Shown here: in pieces, positions 45,931 to 57,942 of the stretch
How the letters are laid out: every line of letters begins with the position of its first letter
Position numbering within the stretch: the stretch's first letter is position 1
NCBI GenBank assembly: GCA_035578175.1
Contig: JAQMRL010000003.1
Coordinates: 56,404,672 to 56,468,671 of the forward strand
DNA: 64,000 nucleotides
Direction of reading: 5' to 3'
Source: Catonia carolina
Lineage: Eukaryota; Arthropoda; Insecta; Hemiptera; Achilidae
The notes under the pieces: model-generated
Databases searched by the model: none
The model's input: only the letters and a program-made list of their open reading frames with translations
Told to the model about the DNA's origin: nothing
Position numbers and translations under genes: made by a program

Positions 45931-48479
45931 CTTTATTCTATTTTATTTTTTATTTTAGGCAATCTATTTATTGGATTACAATAGTAAAACACAAAAACTA
46001 GAATGGAAGCACCCATAGTGACTTTAATTACTACGATTGTTTTTCAGAATTTAGCATCATTGTTATTGTACTCTTAATACACATCAATCTATTAATAGCG
46101 TTTGTTATTTTAAAGTTATCTCTACTGGAAGATATCTGTGTAACAAATCTATTCATTATTCTTTCAAGAACAGGTTATAAATAAAACGGTAATTATAAAT
46201 AAATATTTAATTTAATAAACGTTTCGGTTGATATAAATTTGTGTAGAATTTATAGCGAGTGTTTGTGATGTGGGCCCATGTAAATTTCTATCTACATGTA
46301 AGCTAGGTTGCGTAATTTGTGTTGCAACGGAATATTATTAATAGGCCAGCAGTTTATAGGAACTGTAAATATAATTTAAAATTATTTAAATTTAACTTTT
46401 CATAGCTTTTTCTATAAGGATATTTATCATTATAAAACTAAACTCTTCTGATAATTTTAGCTGGTTTATTTTACGAAATGCGTAACATGATTTGGGGAGA
46501 AACACCGTTTGGTGTCATTCGTTTGGTCGTGTCAACAAGCTGCTTGCCTAATGGAAAACTAATTTATTTACCTAAGAATACACGAATTTCCACTATTATT
46601 GCTAAAAACATAAGGCTAAATGGTTTAATAGCTTATTCGTTTTATCAAAATGAATACCACGTTATGAGACTGAAACGGATATCAATAGAATAAATACAAC
46701 CATAAGTAACCATTTTGTAACCATTAAGGAAATGAATCACACTATTGAGAACTAAGTTCGGTGTAGACTAATAGCCACAAGTAAATAAGTCATATGTTTT
46801 TAGAAAATCATTATTATTGTAACTTTCCTTACCCTTAAAATAAATATCACTCAAATGCAATCTTCCATTAATCTCTTAGTAACATAACTTGAAATTGGCC
46901 TTTTACCAGTTAACAGATTGTTTTAACCTGAAGGTTGATTACCTCCTTTAACCACATTTAATTCAATTTTTAGTAAACTATTTCTTAAATTAACTTATGC
47001 GGTATTTTATATACTCGTCGATAACAGATTAAAGACTAACTCTAGACCGAACCAGCCGGCGCTTATGTACCTAAGCTATGGCGATTTTAAGGAGAACAAA
47101 GATTTTCGATATAATATTACAGTAATAATAATACAAAGCGTTTAAAAAACGTAAACAACACATTATAATTGAATAAAATGGTTAAAAAAAGAGCCGATTA
47201 TCTAAAAATATAAATACACCGAATCTATCATACCAATAGGCCCATAGCCTACTAGACCATAATATAATATCAATAGAAGCTTCTGTAATACGTCTTTGCA
47301 CTCTCACACTGGTAAAGTGGTTGCAGCAGCTTGTATAGTAAGTAGTATGCTGTAAATCGTACATATGTGGGACGTTAGCTTGGCGCACGACCTTTTGTGT
47401 ACGCCGTACTTGGCGGGAGGTAGGGAAGTCATGCATTTCCGAAAACTTGAGTCGCACTTCACTGTTCTTTTAAAAACTGTCAACACACGCTGTTCGCGTT
47501 CGATTAAATTATTAACTAATTTTGTCATAATTATGTCACACTTAGATACGTAAACAAAACAAGAATTGATAACAACATTAGAACGTTCATGTTAACTGAT
47601 TTTATTACGGTGAGTAATATTTAATTATACTTTAAAATCAGTTGTAGTGTCGGTATCGTAGGCCTATAATTCCTTTCTCTCGAATTTTCATAGTAGTGTT
47701 TCTAAAAGTAAATGTTTACGTGTGTTTTGTGTTACTATACTACAGATACTTACGTACAAGTATTAAATGTCAATTGCGTGGTCCTTTTTTTTTATTTCAC
47801 TTTTTCAAACAAAATGTCAGAAAATAAAATGTTAATCGTAAGCTCGGTAATTTTATAATTAGTGAGCCAACCTAATCAATTTGCAAGATTTTTCTTTCAA
47901 TTAATATAGACCTAAATCAAATTTAAACAGCACAACTACTTTATGTAAATATTTAATTTTATTTGTTTGCAATTGACCACACGTATTAATCGATGTATTG
48001 TAACAAAAGTAACTCAGCGTAGGTATTAAAGTAAATGAAACAAATGAATGCATTAGTGATATGTTTGAGTAAATGCTTAGGCGTTCGTATTAAGTGGAGT
48101 CAATGTTTTCGGAGAGCTAGTTTGGCGACGGCCGCCGTGGGCCGAGCTGCAGTTACAAACCTGTACTACTACACCCATACTCTTGATTATAATCAAATTA
48201 GTAATAGGCATAAAATTAATCACTGTCTTTTTTTACTTTTATTGATATATAATTTTCATGTCAAAATAAATATACTGCCTGGCCGATTGCTGTGCACATA
48301 GCGTGTGAGAGAAATAGAACGATAGGATGGCGATAGTTATTCCCTTTTTGAAAATCATTACGTGAAGCAGTGTACACAGTTTGTATTTATGTACCACATA
48401 GTAATACAAATTGTACGCAGTCTAAAAATAGCTCAATCAATCATCATGCTGAATCACCATAGAATTATATTTACTATTC
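45931..48479. other. AT-rich spacer with a possible first exon near 47.3-47.6 kb
   Basis: No known gene recognised. The frame 46478-46693 (71 codons, Met-Arg-Asn-Met-Ile-Trp start) is preceded by a TTTTAG acceptor-like sequence and has balanced composition, but resembles no family I know. A GC-richer patch at 47370-47420 is followed by ACGGTGAGT at 47608, a good 5' splice-site match. Confidence 0.35.
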
Positions 48480-48725
48480 AGTGTGGCGACAGCATTTCTT
48501 ATATAAAGTTAGGTTATTCCTCGGTTTATTGTAAGTTTCAAGCTTATCGTGCGTAAAATTTAATTTAAAAATTCGGTGATATTTAATTTGCAATAATCAT
48601 GGACAAAGTTAACTGTGTGGCGACAGGATTTCGTGTATAAATTTAGGTTATTTTCTCGGTTTATTGTTAAATTTGTTTATTGAAAGTTTCAAGGTTTACG
48701 TGCGTAAAATTTAATTTAAAAATGG
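48480..48725 (+). repeat. Diverged tandem duplication
   Basis: GTGTGGCGACAG(C/G)ATTTC, TATAAA(G/T)TTAGGTTATT, CTCGGTTTATTGT and CGTGCGTAAAATTTAATTTA occur in the same order at 48480-48570 and 48617-48722. Copy 2 carries an extra insertion (AAATTTGTTTATTG). Confidence 0.85.
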
Positions 48726-50715
48726 ATGATTTTGATAAATGTGTCGTTTGTAGGTTGGTGTACAACTTTCATTCAGCAGTACATCGACTTCTGATAGCCG
48801 CGTTAATGCGCGCAGCGAAAAAAAAATTGACTTTAGAGGTAGAAATTTAATGGCTTTCTTATACATTTAAAGTAAGCAAAAATGTTGCAACCATTTATAA
48901 ATTAATTAATAACACAAGAAAATAAAATAAATAATCATATTAAGTAAACATATCCATTAAAAATTTTCCGTAAATTGAAGCACAACTTCGTATTAATAGA
49001 ATTTCGTATATGTTAAAATAAATCTATAAAATGTTGCATGAAGCAAAATTATTTACCGTAAAAACATGGATAGAAAACAGTAGTAAATATTTTTAGGTTA
49101 ATTAATAGCGCAGGAAGTTGTCTCAATGCGCACAGCTGTACGCCATCCAGTATACTTTATATCAGAATAGTCAGATTGCTTTTAGTTGATTAATTAGATT
49201 GTATTATACCCTTGAAGTATTTTATTGTATAATTGTCAATACAATATGTAAGACTGTTTATATTACAGTACAAAGAAATTCACCAGTTCAGGTTGGGTTT
49301 CCGTTCAGTGCACAAGAGATTGTACTGCAGTACAATGTACCGGTCAACGTTAAACGTTATAATTTATGCATGTACCGATCGGTGCGTGGTGTATATAAAC
49401 TAAAATAAGATTATACAATAAACCACAATAACTTTATAAGAAATACATTCATACAAAAGTATTAAACACTGGTAACAGTTAAATGATATACTTTTCTAAC
49501 AAGTAATACCTACGTATATTGACTACTTGGAGTAAGAACGAGACAAGTAGAGGAAGCGTGTACAGTTTAAGCTTCTATTGACATTACATGTAGTATACCC
49601 ATTCATATCCTAAATTTCTCACCATTTCTTAGAAATAACTCATTTTGAAAACTATTATTATTTACATTACATTTCTTAAATCTCAGTTCCACTAGAGCAT
49701 TCTAGACACACCTCCCCTTTAGATATTATCACAGTATTAATAAACTTCAATTAATTAATTTCATTCCATTCATTCAATTCATTCATTCAATTAATTAATA
49801 AACCTTAGCTGGAAAGTGTGTATGGGGTTTTTTAAAAAAAAATTGTTAACTCATTTAATTAATACATAATATAATTATCCTGTTTAATACTGATGTACCG
49901 TCTATGTTAGGCTAATTCTAAAGGTAATGTTTCTTCGATTTTCTCTTTAATTTTGTGAAATAAAGGAGAATTGTGCGAATTGCTTTTTGATTGAGTCATT
50001 TTTATCTTTCTTAGATTTCCTGTGGAATCGTTTTCAGAATTTTTTAATCATATAAACAAAAAAAAAAAAAACTACAGGCCGTTGTGTAAAATATCACGTC
50101 GCACTTAGACTTTCGTATGGGAAGACTTTTACTAACTCCACTTGTAGTAGAATTACTGAACGTCTTAAATATCTTACGCCAAGCTCTAAAACCAAATTTG
50201 TAAGCAAGCCAAATGACTGCGAGCTGTACAACCGCATAGTTGACATATGTTCCAATAGGTTTTAGCATTTATTTACACATTAAACCGTTTTGTTTGTTCT
50301 GGTAAATCAGAATGCTTTCCAATAAACCTCTGAAGAAAATTTTCGTACTCAAATTAGTTGTTATAGAAAAATAGTAAATAAAAAAAAGTAAACATATAAT
50401 CAAATTGTTTCTTTTTTATTTTAGCGCTGTTTAGAACGTTAGGTTCTTCAACATCAAACAATTTGTTTGCAATACTTATTATTTTTGGGTGATATAATTA
50501 GATAGTTTCAATTTTACAAATGACATTATACGTTAATTTTTAAAACCATTGTCAAAAGAGATATAGAAAGAACTTCGTAACTAAGGAACCTTTTTTTTTA
50601 TTTTCATATTATTTTTATTAAATTGTTTGATTTTTTTTTGTTGTATTAGTATAGTCAATGATTATTATCAGTTCTAATGATTTGCTATTTTTGTAGTTTG
50701 TATATTAGTTGTGGG
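48726..50715. other. AT-rich spacer
   Basis: No gene recognised. ATTCA/TTAAT simple sequence lies at 49745-49800. The minus frame 50044-50268 has a non-random look (Trp/Arg-rich middle) but no motif I can name. Confidence 0.45.
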
Positions 50716-51107
50716 TGTTGTTTAGGTCAACAGCCGGAAGGCTGGTTTGAACCTCGAAAGGTTTTACTAAGTAAAAATGAGGAGTGAGGTGGTTTACTAT
50801 TGCCTTCCTCACTGAGTGGAAAAGTGTGCTTATTAGCATGCCAGACCCTCCGAAAAGCACCCACTTTCCACCCTGCAAATGACACCTTCACTTCATTCAC
50901 CACAGGGTCTGGCTTTATAGTGAAATTCATTACTCTCAGAGGAGATAACCCTGGCTAGTGTCTTTTACACCTGTACCTCTTCTGTTCTTAAATAGTTCAG
51001 TCATATAATTGGCTGACTGTGTGATAAGAAACAGAACTATTTTTTGTAGCCGTAGAACCAATAGATCGAGTGCAATTAATTTAGCACTTCACCTGCCCGT
51101 TGTGGGC
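50716..51107 (+). repeat. Dispersed repeat family A, copy 3
   Basis: Same family as 1861-2259: starts TGTTGTTTAGGTCAACAGCC, ends CCTGCCCGTTGTGGGC. The antisense frame here is the open frame 50727-50930 (minus), which starts Met-Asn-Phe-Thr-Ile-Lys-Pro and is the best preserved of the four. Confidence 0.9.
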
Positions 51108-51911
51108 AAGTATATTAGAAATTATGTATAACTAATATACATAAGTGTCATCTAAAGTTCACTTATTTCTATAGGCTCTGACTGTTTCCTGAAAACGTTT
51201 TCTTCTTAAATACATAAAAAAACATATAATTAAAAACTGTTGATTTAATTTTGCTGAAATGTTTACACATTATTAAACTTATATGTTGTGCACTCAATTT
51301 GAGTTTATAATTCGATGAGAATTACATGATGAATGGTTACATAAAATTTTTTAGGAAAAGGTTTTGTTGTTGTTACATAAGAATTGAATAATCAAACTCA
51401 TGATGATGCATTGACTAACTACTGGAAAAAAATGCAACCACCAATTTTCAGTTAGAGTAATTTATTCGTAGTTTCAATTAGAACGTACATATTTTGAAAT
51501 AGCGTCAGATTGCTGCTATAATTAAGGGAAACTTGATTGTTCCACTAATTTTCCTGGTTCTTGTATAACGATGTGTAAATACAAGACCAAACGTAATTTA
51601 CGTTCCGTTATCATAAAGTTGAAATTGATTTAATTTCAAGGAGACCAAACGGGAGGAAGTAAAGTTAAACTTAACGAAGCAAACCAGTTTATAGTTACAC
51701 TATAAATTAACTGAAACTTTAATGTGACGGTTATGTTGTGGTGACAATAACTTAATAATATAACTTCTCTACCCTTTCACCTGCATTGATAACAGAAAAC
51801 AATTTTATAAATGTATTTTTTTAAGTTAATAACACATAACATGGATTATAACCTTGCTTGTTTTTGCTTATAGCTTTCTGAAATCCATTTTAATGAATCT
51901 ATTAAAGGATT
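51108..51911. other. AT-rich spacer
   Basis: No gene recognised. Confidence 0.5.
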
Positions 51912-52784
51912 TACGAGGGACTTTCAATAATTATTATTGAAAGTTAATTTATTAACGACACAAATTATTGTAGAGAAAAACTGTTCATTCAATGACAATA
52001 AACTTTTTTGAGGGTAAATTTGGCAACATTGGAAACACTTAGTTAAGCTGTTTGATTATAATTAATATAAACATAATTATATTTTGTTCATTAATCAGCT
52101 CTGCTTAAAACATGTACGCTTGAAGAGCAACGTATAGTGATAATATTTTTGCCATCCTAAGATGTAAAAACGGTAGTAATTCACCCAAGAATGTTAAAAC
52201 AGGATGTTGAAAAGGTTTTAAACCACAGTAACGTATATAAGTGGGTGAAACAGTTTACTTCGGACAGAACAAATGTCACAGATCTCCATCGCTCTGGAAG
52301 ACCAATAATTGAAGTTTCGACAACTGCGCTGCAAATTCGTATAAATGAAATTATTCGTAAACACAGTACAGTAAAAATGCAAGATGGGTTTCAAGGCAGT
52401 TGACTAAAACCCATAAATTTACACGCTTTAAAAACGAATGAAACATTCGAGGAATTGGGTTGGGAGATACTGTAACATCTTCGTAACAGCCCAAACTTCG
52501 TCCCGTCTATTTTTTTTTTTTTTTTTTTTTTTGACTAGCACTCAAGGGACTTTAGGCGGTAAGAAGTTTGAAAAAAATGAAAGCAGTCGAAAAAAGGATA
52601 CGTATGGTTTAAACAAAGCCTAAATTTTTACACTGCAAGAATCAGAAAGCTCACAAAATATTCTGACAAATGTCAAAGTGTTGCGGGTGACTACGGTGTA
52701 AAATATTATTATTTCCATTGTCATTGAATTAATCATTTGTTCGTTATATCAATTTGTATTGTTAATTACTAAACATTCCTCGTA
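51912..52784 (+). mobile_element. Internally deleted mariner element
   Basis: TA dinucleotides (51912-51913 and 52783-52784) flank an 869-bp element. It starts CGAGGGACTTTCAATAATTA and ends with the near-inverse ATTACTAAACATTCCTCG (15 of 20 terminal positions pair, counting the TA). Between them lie the two ends of a mariner transposase gene. Intact mariners are about 1.3 kb, so roughly a third is missing. TA target duplication and short inverted repeats are typical of Tc1/mariner. Confidence 0.85.
52113..52705 (+). pseudogene. Mariner transposase, N- and C-termini only
   Basis: From 52113 the frame reads Leu-Glu-Glu-Gln-Arg-Ile-Val, has a TAA at 52158, then Asn-Val-Tyr-Lys-Trp-Val-Lys-Gln-Phe and Arg-Ser-Gly-Arg-Pro (52215-52306). 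These are the second helix-turn-helix and linker of mariner transposases, ending with Arg-Lys-His-Ser-Thr-Val near 52373. The sequence then jumps to Glu-Glu-Leu-Gly-Trp-Glu-Ile-Leu (52449-52472), Asn-Ser-Pro-Asn-Phe-Val-Pro-Ser (52485-52508), a 23-T run (52510-52532), Leu-Gly-Gly-Lys-Lys-Phe (about 52553) and Gly-Asp-Tyr-Gly-Val-Lys (about 52687). The first two catalytic aspartates are deleted and the third is lost at the T-run. Confidence 0.85.
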
Positions 52785-53339
52785 CTTTGAAATATCTGAA
52801 AGAAATTGCTATAAATAAATTACATTAAAATGTCAAGTTGTTTACATTGATAAGTTTACTGTATTAGGCCTAATAAGATTACAATATTTTCGTAAAAACA
52901 ATTATCTCATATCTTGATGGTGAAAACATGTGAACATTTTCACTTCCTAGGTAATATATGCAACCTACGTATTTTAATAAATTTATTCCGGGTGAAATGA
53001 AACTGAGTAGACTTAACAGTTTGTTTTCCTTTCGGTAAAATATTAATATTTTTCTTTAGATAGGAATTATCGGGCTATTTCTGTTACGGAATAACAAAAT
53101 TTATTCAGTAACTGATACTCGTGTGTAATTCAGAGAGAAAACTATCTTGTTCGCTAGCATAATTTAAGTTTAATTACTGTATGTAATCATTGTCTTGTTG
53201 TGCAAGTAATGGATCGAAACAAGTACAGCTTACCAATCACCGAAAAGATCTTTCATAAAACATAAACATAATAGAAGCTGTACGAAATTAATTCGGGTGG
53301 TTATTTAATCGTTTGCGAAATTTACTTACGAAGGACGCG
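52785..53339. other. AT-rich spacer
   Basis: No gene recognised. Confidence 0.5.
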
Positions 53340-53830
53340 GTTACTTTCTTTGCTATCGGAATTTTGAAATTGTCGTCAAGGGTTGTCGTTTTTTGCTAAC
53401 ATAAAAAGGAGGGCCAGAAGTAATTCTTAAGAATTTTGACTGAAAGACCTGTATCGACTTTAAGTTACTCTCTGCTGTTCCAAAGAGCTGGACATCATAA
53501 GTCCAGATTGGTCTCAAAAAAGTTTTGTAAATTAAAATTTTGGAGCAGAGGTTCAATTTTGATCGAGAGTTGATTAACTAGAAGAGAAGCTTGTAGTTCT
53601 AAAACGTTTTGTACGCAGACAATCCTTCCAAGTAGTTCTTCTGTCAAGCCACGAGGGAAGGTATCGCACCACTCTCGCCTGGGGGATATGAAAGTTATTC
53701 AGGACCACAGTTGAACAAGTTTGCCGTCGTAAGGTGAACAAATTTTGTCTTGATTTATTTGGGTCCATCTTTATAAACCAACGGGTAATCCAGTCCTGTA
53801 TTAGTAAAATATATCGTTGAGCCAACCTGG
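53340..53830 (-). pseudogene. Jockey-like LINE reverse transcriptase fragment, minus strand
   Basis: Minus strand from 53825: Ile-Gln-Asp-Trp and Pro-Asn-Lys-Ser, then Phe-Thr-Leu-Arg-Arg-Gln-Thr-Cys, Leu-Asn-Asn-Phe-His-Ile-Pro-Gln and Trp-Leu-Asp-Arg-Arg-Thr-Thr-Trp-Lys (in place of the usual Leu-Gly-X-X-Leu-Asp-Arg-Arg-Leu-Thr-Trp), Lys-Arg-Phe. After a stop at 53574 and a shift come Leu-Ile-Tyr-Lys-Thr-Phe-Leu-Arg-Pro-Ile-Trp-Thr-Tyr and Gln-Leu-Phe-Gly-Thr-Ala (53535-53478), Phe-Gln-Ser-Lys-Phe-Leu-Arg and Phe-Tyr-Val-Ser. This is the post-palm and thumb region of Jockey RTs in order. The YADD box and the extreme C-terminus are missing or unreadable. Confidence 0.88.
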
Positions 53831-55456
53831 AAACTAAAAACGTTCAGAGCTAAAAAAAGGATCTAAGTGTTATTAAATTAATCTTAAACTACTAGAAAAC
53901 TAGTTAAACTATTAGTACATTTTGTACTGGGATACTTAATATAACTCAAAACATTTATTACAATAATTTAGGTAAAGTTTATTGCTCAAACAAATTTCCC
54001 TAGTTGACAGTTGTCACTGTGTTATTTGATTCATTACGTCTTAGTGTGCTTGTTTCATTTAATTTTATTACTAGATATTATACTGCAAGAAACTGTGTCT
54101 AAGTTATGTTAGAGTCCATTTGATTTCTTCGTGCGGGTGAAGGTCACGCGCTTCTTCCCCTTCCCTTCCGCAAGATTTCTCCTCATACCCCTTACACTAC
54201 TTCTACATTACTGAATTGAACTACTTCTTTTCTCTTTACAGACTAAGGTTTTGTCTATTAACGACAAGAAATTTAATGGTTACTCTGATACACATAAGAC
54301 ATTAGGCCTACTATGATATGTGAAACCTTTTTATTCTACACAATATATTTTCCTAATTTTTGTGCTTAACTTTCGGATCGTTGGAACAGTTCTATCCTAA
54401 TATTTCTTTATACAAACTGCACCTTAATAAAAACATCGTCAACCTTTTTACCTAAACGAAAAAGATGATTATTTATCTTTTATGTTTTAAAGCATGCATA
54501 CAGAAACTGGATTGTTACAAATTTGTATACGACTGAGAAATAAACTGTCAATTACCTTTTATGTAATCTTGAGCGCCGTTCGCAAAGAATTAATTTCACA
54601 CAAGTTCTTTTAAATAATTATATACCCTATAAATTATTTGTTTGGATTGTCTGCGAAGATTAGGACTGTTTGCAGCCATCTCAACTTTCACGCTTAAACA
54701 ATTGAATTAACTAAACTTACACAAGCCCGCCAAAGAAACTGCACATCTGTATGATACAAAACTTTAATCTGAACTGGTCGAAGAGTATAAAAAATCAAAT
54801 AAATAGGCCTGTGTGTGGTGACAAAAGTGCTGTAACATGTTTGTTTACTTAAAACAATACATGTAAGCTTCATAAAGTCATAAAATATCACAGAGTCATT
54901 GCTGACGCATAGTATAATGACCGTGTTTCTATTTCAGTGACTTTTCTATTATTTTATATTACGTTGTAATAGTGCGTACATATAATATCTATAATAACCA
55001 TAAAACAATATTAATAACAATTATAACAATAATATAATACAAATTACACCACGTATATACTATTGTTATTACATGTAACAAAATGTTTGTCTAAATATAC
55101 GTCCGGAAATGCTTCGTTGGCGAGTTATGCCTGGCGAAAGATTTTGCCTTGATTCCTGGGCAAAGAGTGAAATAAAGCAATACTGAAATTTTGAAAAGGT
55201 AAATTTAGGAAAATGTTTAGTGGTTTCTTATGGTTTTTATTTAACCTGGGAAACTTAAAAAAATGAGTCCCAGAACTGTATCGCTTTTAGTTTTTAAGAA
55301 AACTACGTAAATACATTAAAAAAAAGGCTTAGAAAATATACTTTTTAAGTTTAGCGTAAAATAACTCTGTTAAATTGCGAATAAAAACACGAAACATTTT
55401 AATGAAAATTGTAGAGAATTTTATTCTAAAAAATGATATAAATAACGTCTATGAAA
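53831..55456. other. AT-rich spacer
   Basis: No gene recognised. A GC-richer motif at 54131-54150 (GTGCGGGTGAAGGTCACG) recurs inverted near 55744-55764 and may be part of a decayed inverted repeat. The minus frame 54694-54891 has no known motif. Confidence 0.45.
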
Positions 55457-55570
55457 ATTAAACTCATTTGAGAAGTTTTTTTAATTGCAAACAAAAGAAA
55501 AACTGGATTTAGATTTTTTCCATTGCAGTTTTCCTTTTGTTTGTAATTAAACTTCTCGAATGAGTTTAAG
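55457..55570. repeat. Near-perfect long hairpin
   Basis: Left arm 55458-55506 (AAACTCATTTGAGAAGTTTT, then TTGCAAACAAAAGAAAAACTG) pairs with the right arm 55524-55569 with few mismatches and one small indel. The intervening loop is 17-18 nt. The arms are longer and better paired than a microRNA precursor. It could be a tiny foldback/MITE element, a cruciform or a small dsRNA source. Confidence 0.85.
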
Positions 55571-56229
55571 TTTAAGTTGATTTAAATAACACATTTATGT
55601 GTTGGTCTCGTCAGATGTTTTAAGCGTACGGTACTTCACGAAGTGTAATAATGTAAACCTGATGAAGGCGTAGGCACAAGTGCACACACATACTCCGCGC
55701 TGCATCATTCAGACGACTGGTGGGGTAGGCGAGGTGAGGAAGTGGCATGACCTTCACCCGCACGTTGATTTCAAATAGATTATAGTTTAGTTCTGACCTT
55801 ATTTCTAATTAGAAAATTAATATTAGGCCGATATTATACACTTACATAAATTACAAAATTTGACAAATATTATGAGATATTCACTGTGAGAATATTAAGT
55901 TTGTAGGCCTATTTGTCAATTAGGAAACCCAGTGAATTATTAATTCACTTTACTATAATCTATTCCATTAATTACTCATAATGTTAATTAATATATTGGA
56001 ATATAATTTATGACATTAATTATTAACATGAATTGGAAGTAAATATATTATTTTCCTAGAGGTAGCATATTAAATTATTTTTAATTATTTACTCTCTTCT
56101 GAATACCCAATTTTAGACCTTAAATATTTTTTAAAATCAGAAAACTTTCTGCATATTTAGGTTCCAGAAATCTTAGAATTACATTAAACTCTTAAATGTA
56201 ATCTTAAAACGATTAAACCCTTAAGATTA
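55571..56229. other. AT-rich spacer
   Basis: No gene recognised. A moderately GC-rich segment lies at 55670-55765. Confidence 0.45.
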
Positions 56230-56770
56230 CATTGTTACATAAAAAATTAACCCCTCCCACAAACTGACTCAATTAGATATTTAGGAATTACTCTCGACAA
56301 AAGCCTCAAATTTCACTAAAATGGCAAAACTTCACCCACAGAATAAAACTCTTATAAAAGAAATGAAAACTATATTATTAATTTATAATCTGGACATATG
56401 GTTTGCACACTTAAAGATCCACTAAACCGAGTAATATTGCTCGATTACTGTCCTGCCAGTTTAGAACACTTCGAATTATAACAGACTCACCTTTGTACGA
56501 ACGGAATATGTTTTTCACAATGACCTACAAGTTCAAGGGATAAAAATGAACTAATCATAACTTTTAGCTCAGTGATTATACCGGATAACCATTCGAAAAG
56601 ATTATAAAGAGCCCTGAAACTAAAAATTCAGATGTCCTAAGTGTATCCATAAATACTAATGTTAAATTAAATTAGAGAAGAGAACATAGAAGGTCAATCC
56701 ATGGGTGGTCTGCTGCCTCATATTATCGTTCACGTTATTATTTGCACCACCGTAACCATCAATTAATTTT
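56230..56770 (+). pseudogene. Jockey-like LINE C-terminus with 3' UTR
   Basis: Ile-Arg-Tyr-Leu-Gly-Ile-Thr-Leu-Asp-Lys-Ser-Leu-Lys-Phe (56275-56316) corresponds to the Tyr-Leu-Gly block after the RT palm. After a gap and frameshifts, sequence from 56429 (AATATTGCTCGATTACTGTC) matches 22663-22690 and continues in parallel with the 22.6-kb relic. The UTR (ATGGGTGGTCTGCTGCC and following, 56700-56765) also matches that relic. The short frames 56662-56910 (minus) and 56742-57020 (plus) are not genes. Confidence 0.8.
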
Positions 56771-57620
56771 TTATGTACAATGTATTCGACACAAACACAA
56801 AAATGAGGCAATAAAGTATTACTCAAGAAATAATATAATATATTATAGAAATTTGAATCAAAAAACGCAACATAGTAATTTTCTCTCAGGTTTTCTATTT
56901 TTGTCTCCACATTTCATAATTTGTAATGTGCATAACTTTCATTTCAGTACATTCACAATTTTTATACTGTTATTTTCGAGGTTATTCGTAATTTCCTTAT
57001 GCCAATTATCAGAATTTTAAGCTTACTGTTCATTGGTATTCAAATTTTTTTTATAAGTTCTGAACGTACTTTTGTATAGTAATTTTCTGGTCTTTTCAAT
57101 CATTGTCATGTTTTTAAGTAGAAGTGGACAAGTTTAGTTCGTATATCTGTTTATTCGGTCATAGGTGAAAACTACTAAGTAATTATCTGTTACTCAAAAA
57201 TGTTTGGTTTACAACAAAAAAAATTATTTATAAACTTCACCATACCGTGCGGTTACGTCCAGGACTGAATAAAACATTTTTCGGCAAAATATCGAAGAAA
57301 ATCAGAACATCATTCTAACATCCTGTCTTCATTTTAGAAGACTGAAATGTATACACCCGACGGACTTATTTAAATAATTTTCTTCAATTTATCATAATGG
57401 AAAATGAAAAATGAAATTATTATATTACAAAATAAAATCCTGTTCTCTTAATTGTATAATGTAAATATTATGTTAAGATAAAACAAGTTTGAACTTTTTT
57501 TAAGTAATTCCATAGTGAATCTTTTCATGTCATTAAAAAAAATTTTTTTTGTCTATTTATTATTGTTTTTTTTGTCTATTTTTTGTCTTTGCTTAACAAA
57601 AAAGGGTATTAAAATATCAT
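56771..57620. other. AT-rich spacer
   Basis: No gene recognised; a T-rich simple-sequence patch lies at 57535-57600. Confidence 0.5.
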
Positions 57621-57942
57621 TAACCCACCGGGTTGGTCTAGAGGTAAAGTCGTCGCCAAAATCAGCTGTTTAACAGCTGGTTTTCGAAGACGAAGGTTCC
57701 GGGTTCAAATCCTAGTAAAGGTAGTTACTTTTATACGAATTTGAATACTAGACAGTGGTTACCGGTGTACATTGATGGTTGGGGTTTAATTAACCATACT
57801 CTCTCAGGAATTGTCGGCCTGGGTCTGTACAAGACTACACCTGATTTACACGTCATACACATCATCCTCATCTCATTGGGTCATGGAGTTGCTTATTTTT
57901 CTAAATTGAACGGATTGCAACGTACACAAATTAGGAATAAAA
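57621..57942 (+). repeat. tRNA-derived SINE, family S3, full copy
   Basis: The head is TAACCCACCGGGTTGGTCTA with GAGGTAAAGTCGTCGCC (A-box region) and CCGGGTTCAAATCCTAGTAA (B-box region). The body is shared with 12087-12400 and 9718-9927. Direct repeats TTTAACAGCTG and GCTGTTTAACAGCTG are visible in the head. The open frame 57741-57992 is produced by the repeat. Of the three copies this has the best boxes. Confidence 0.9.
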
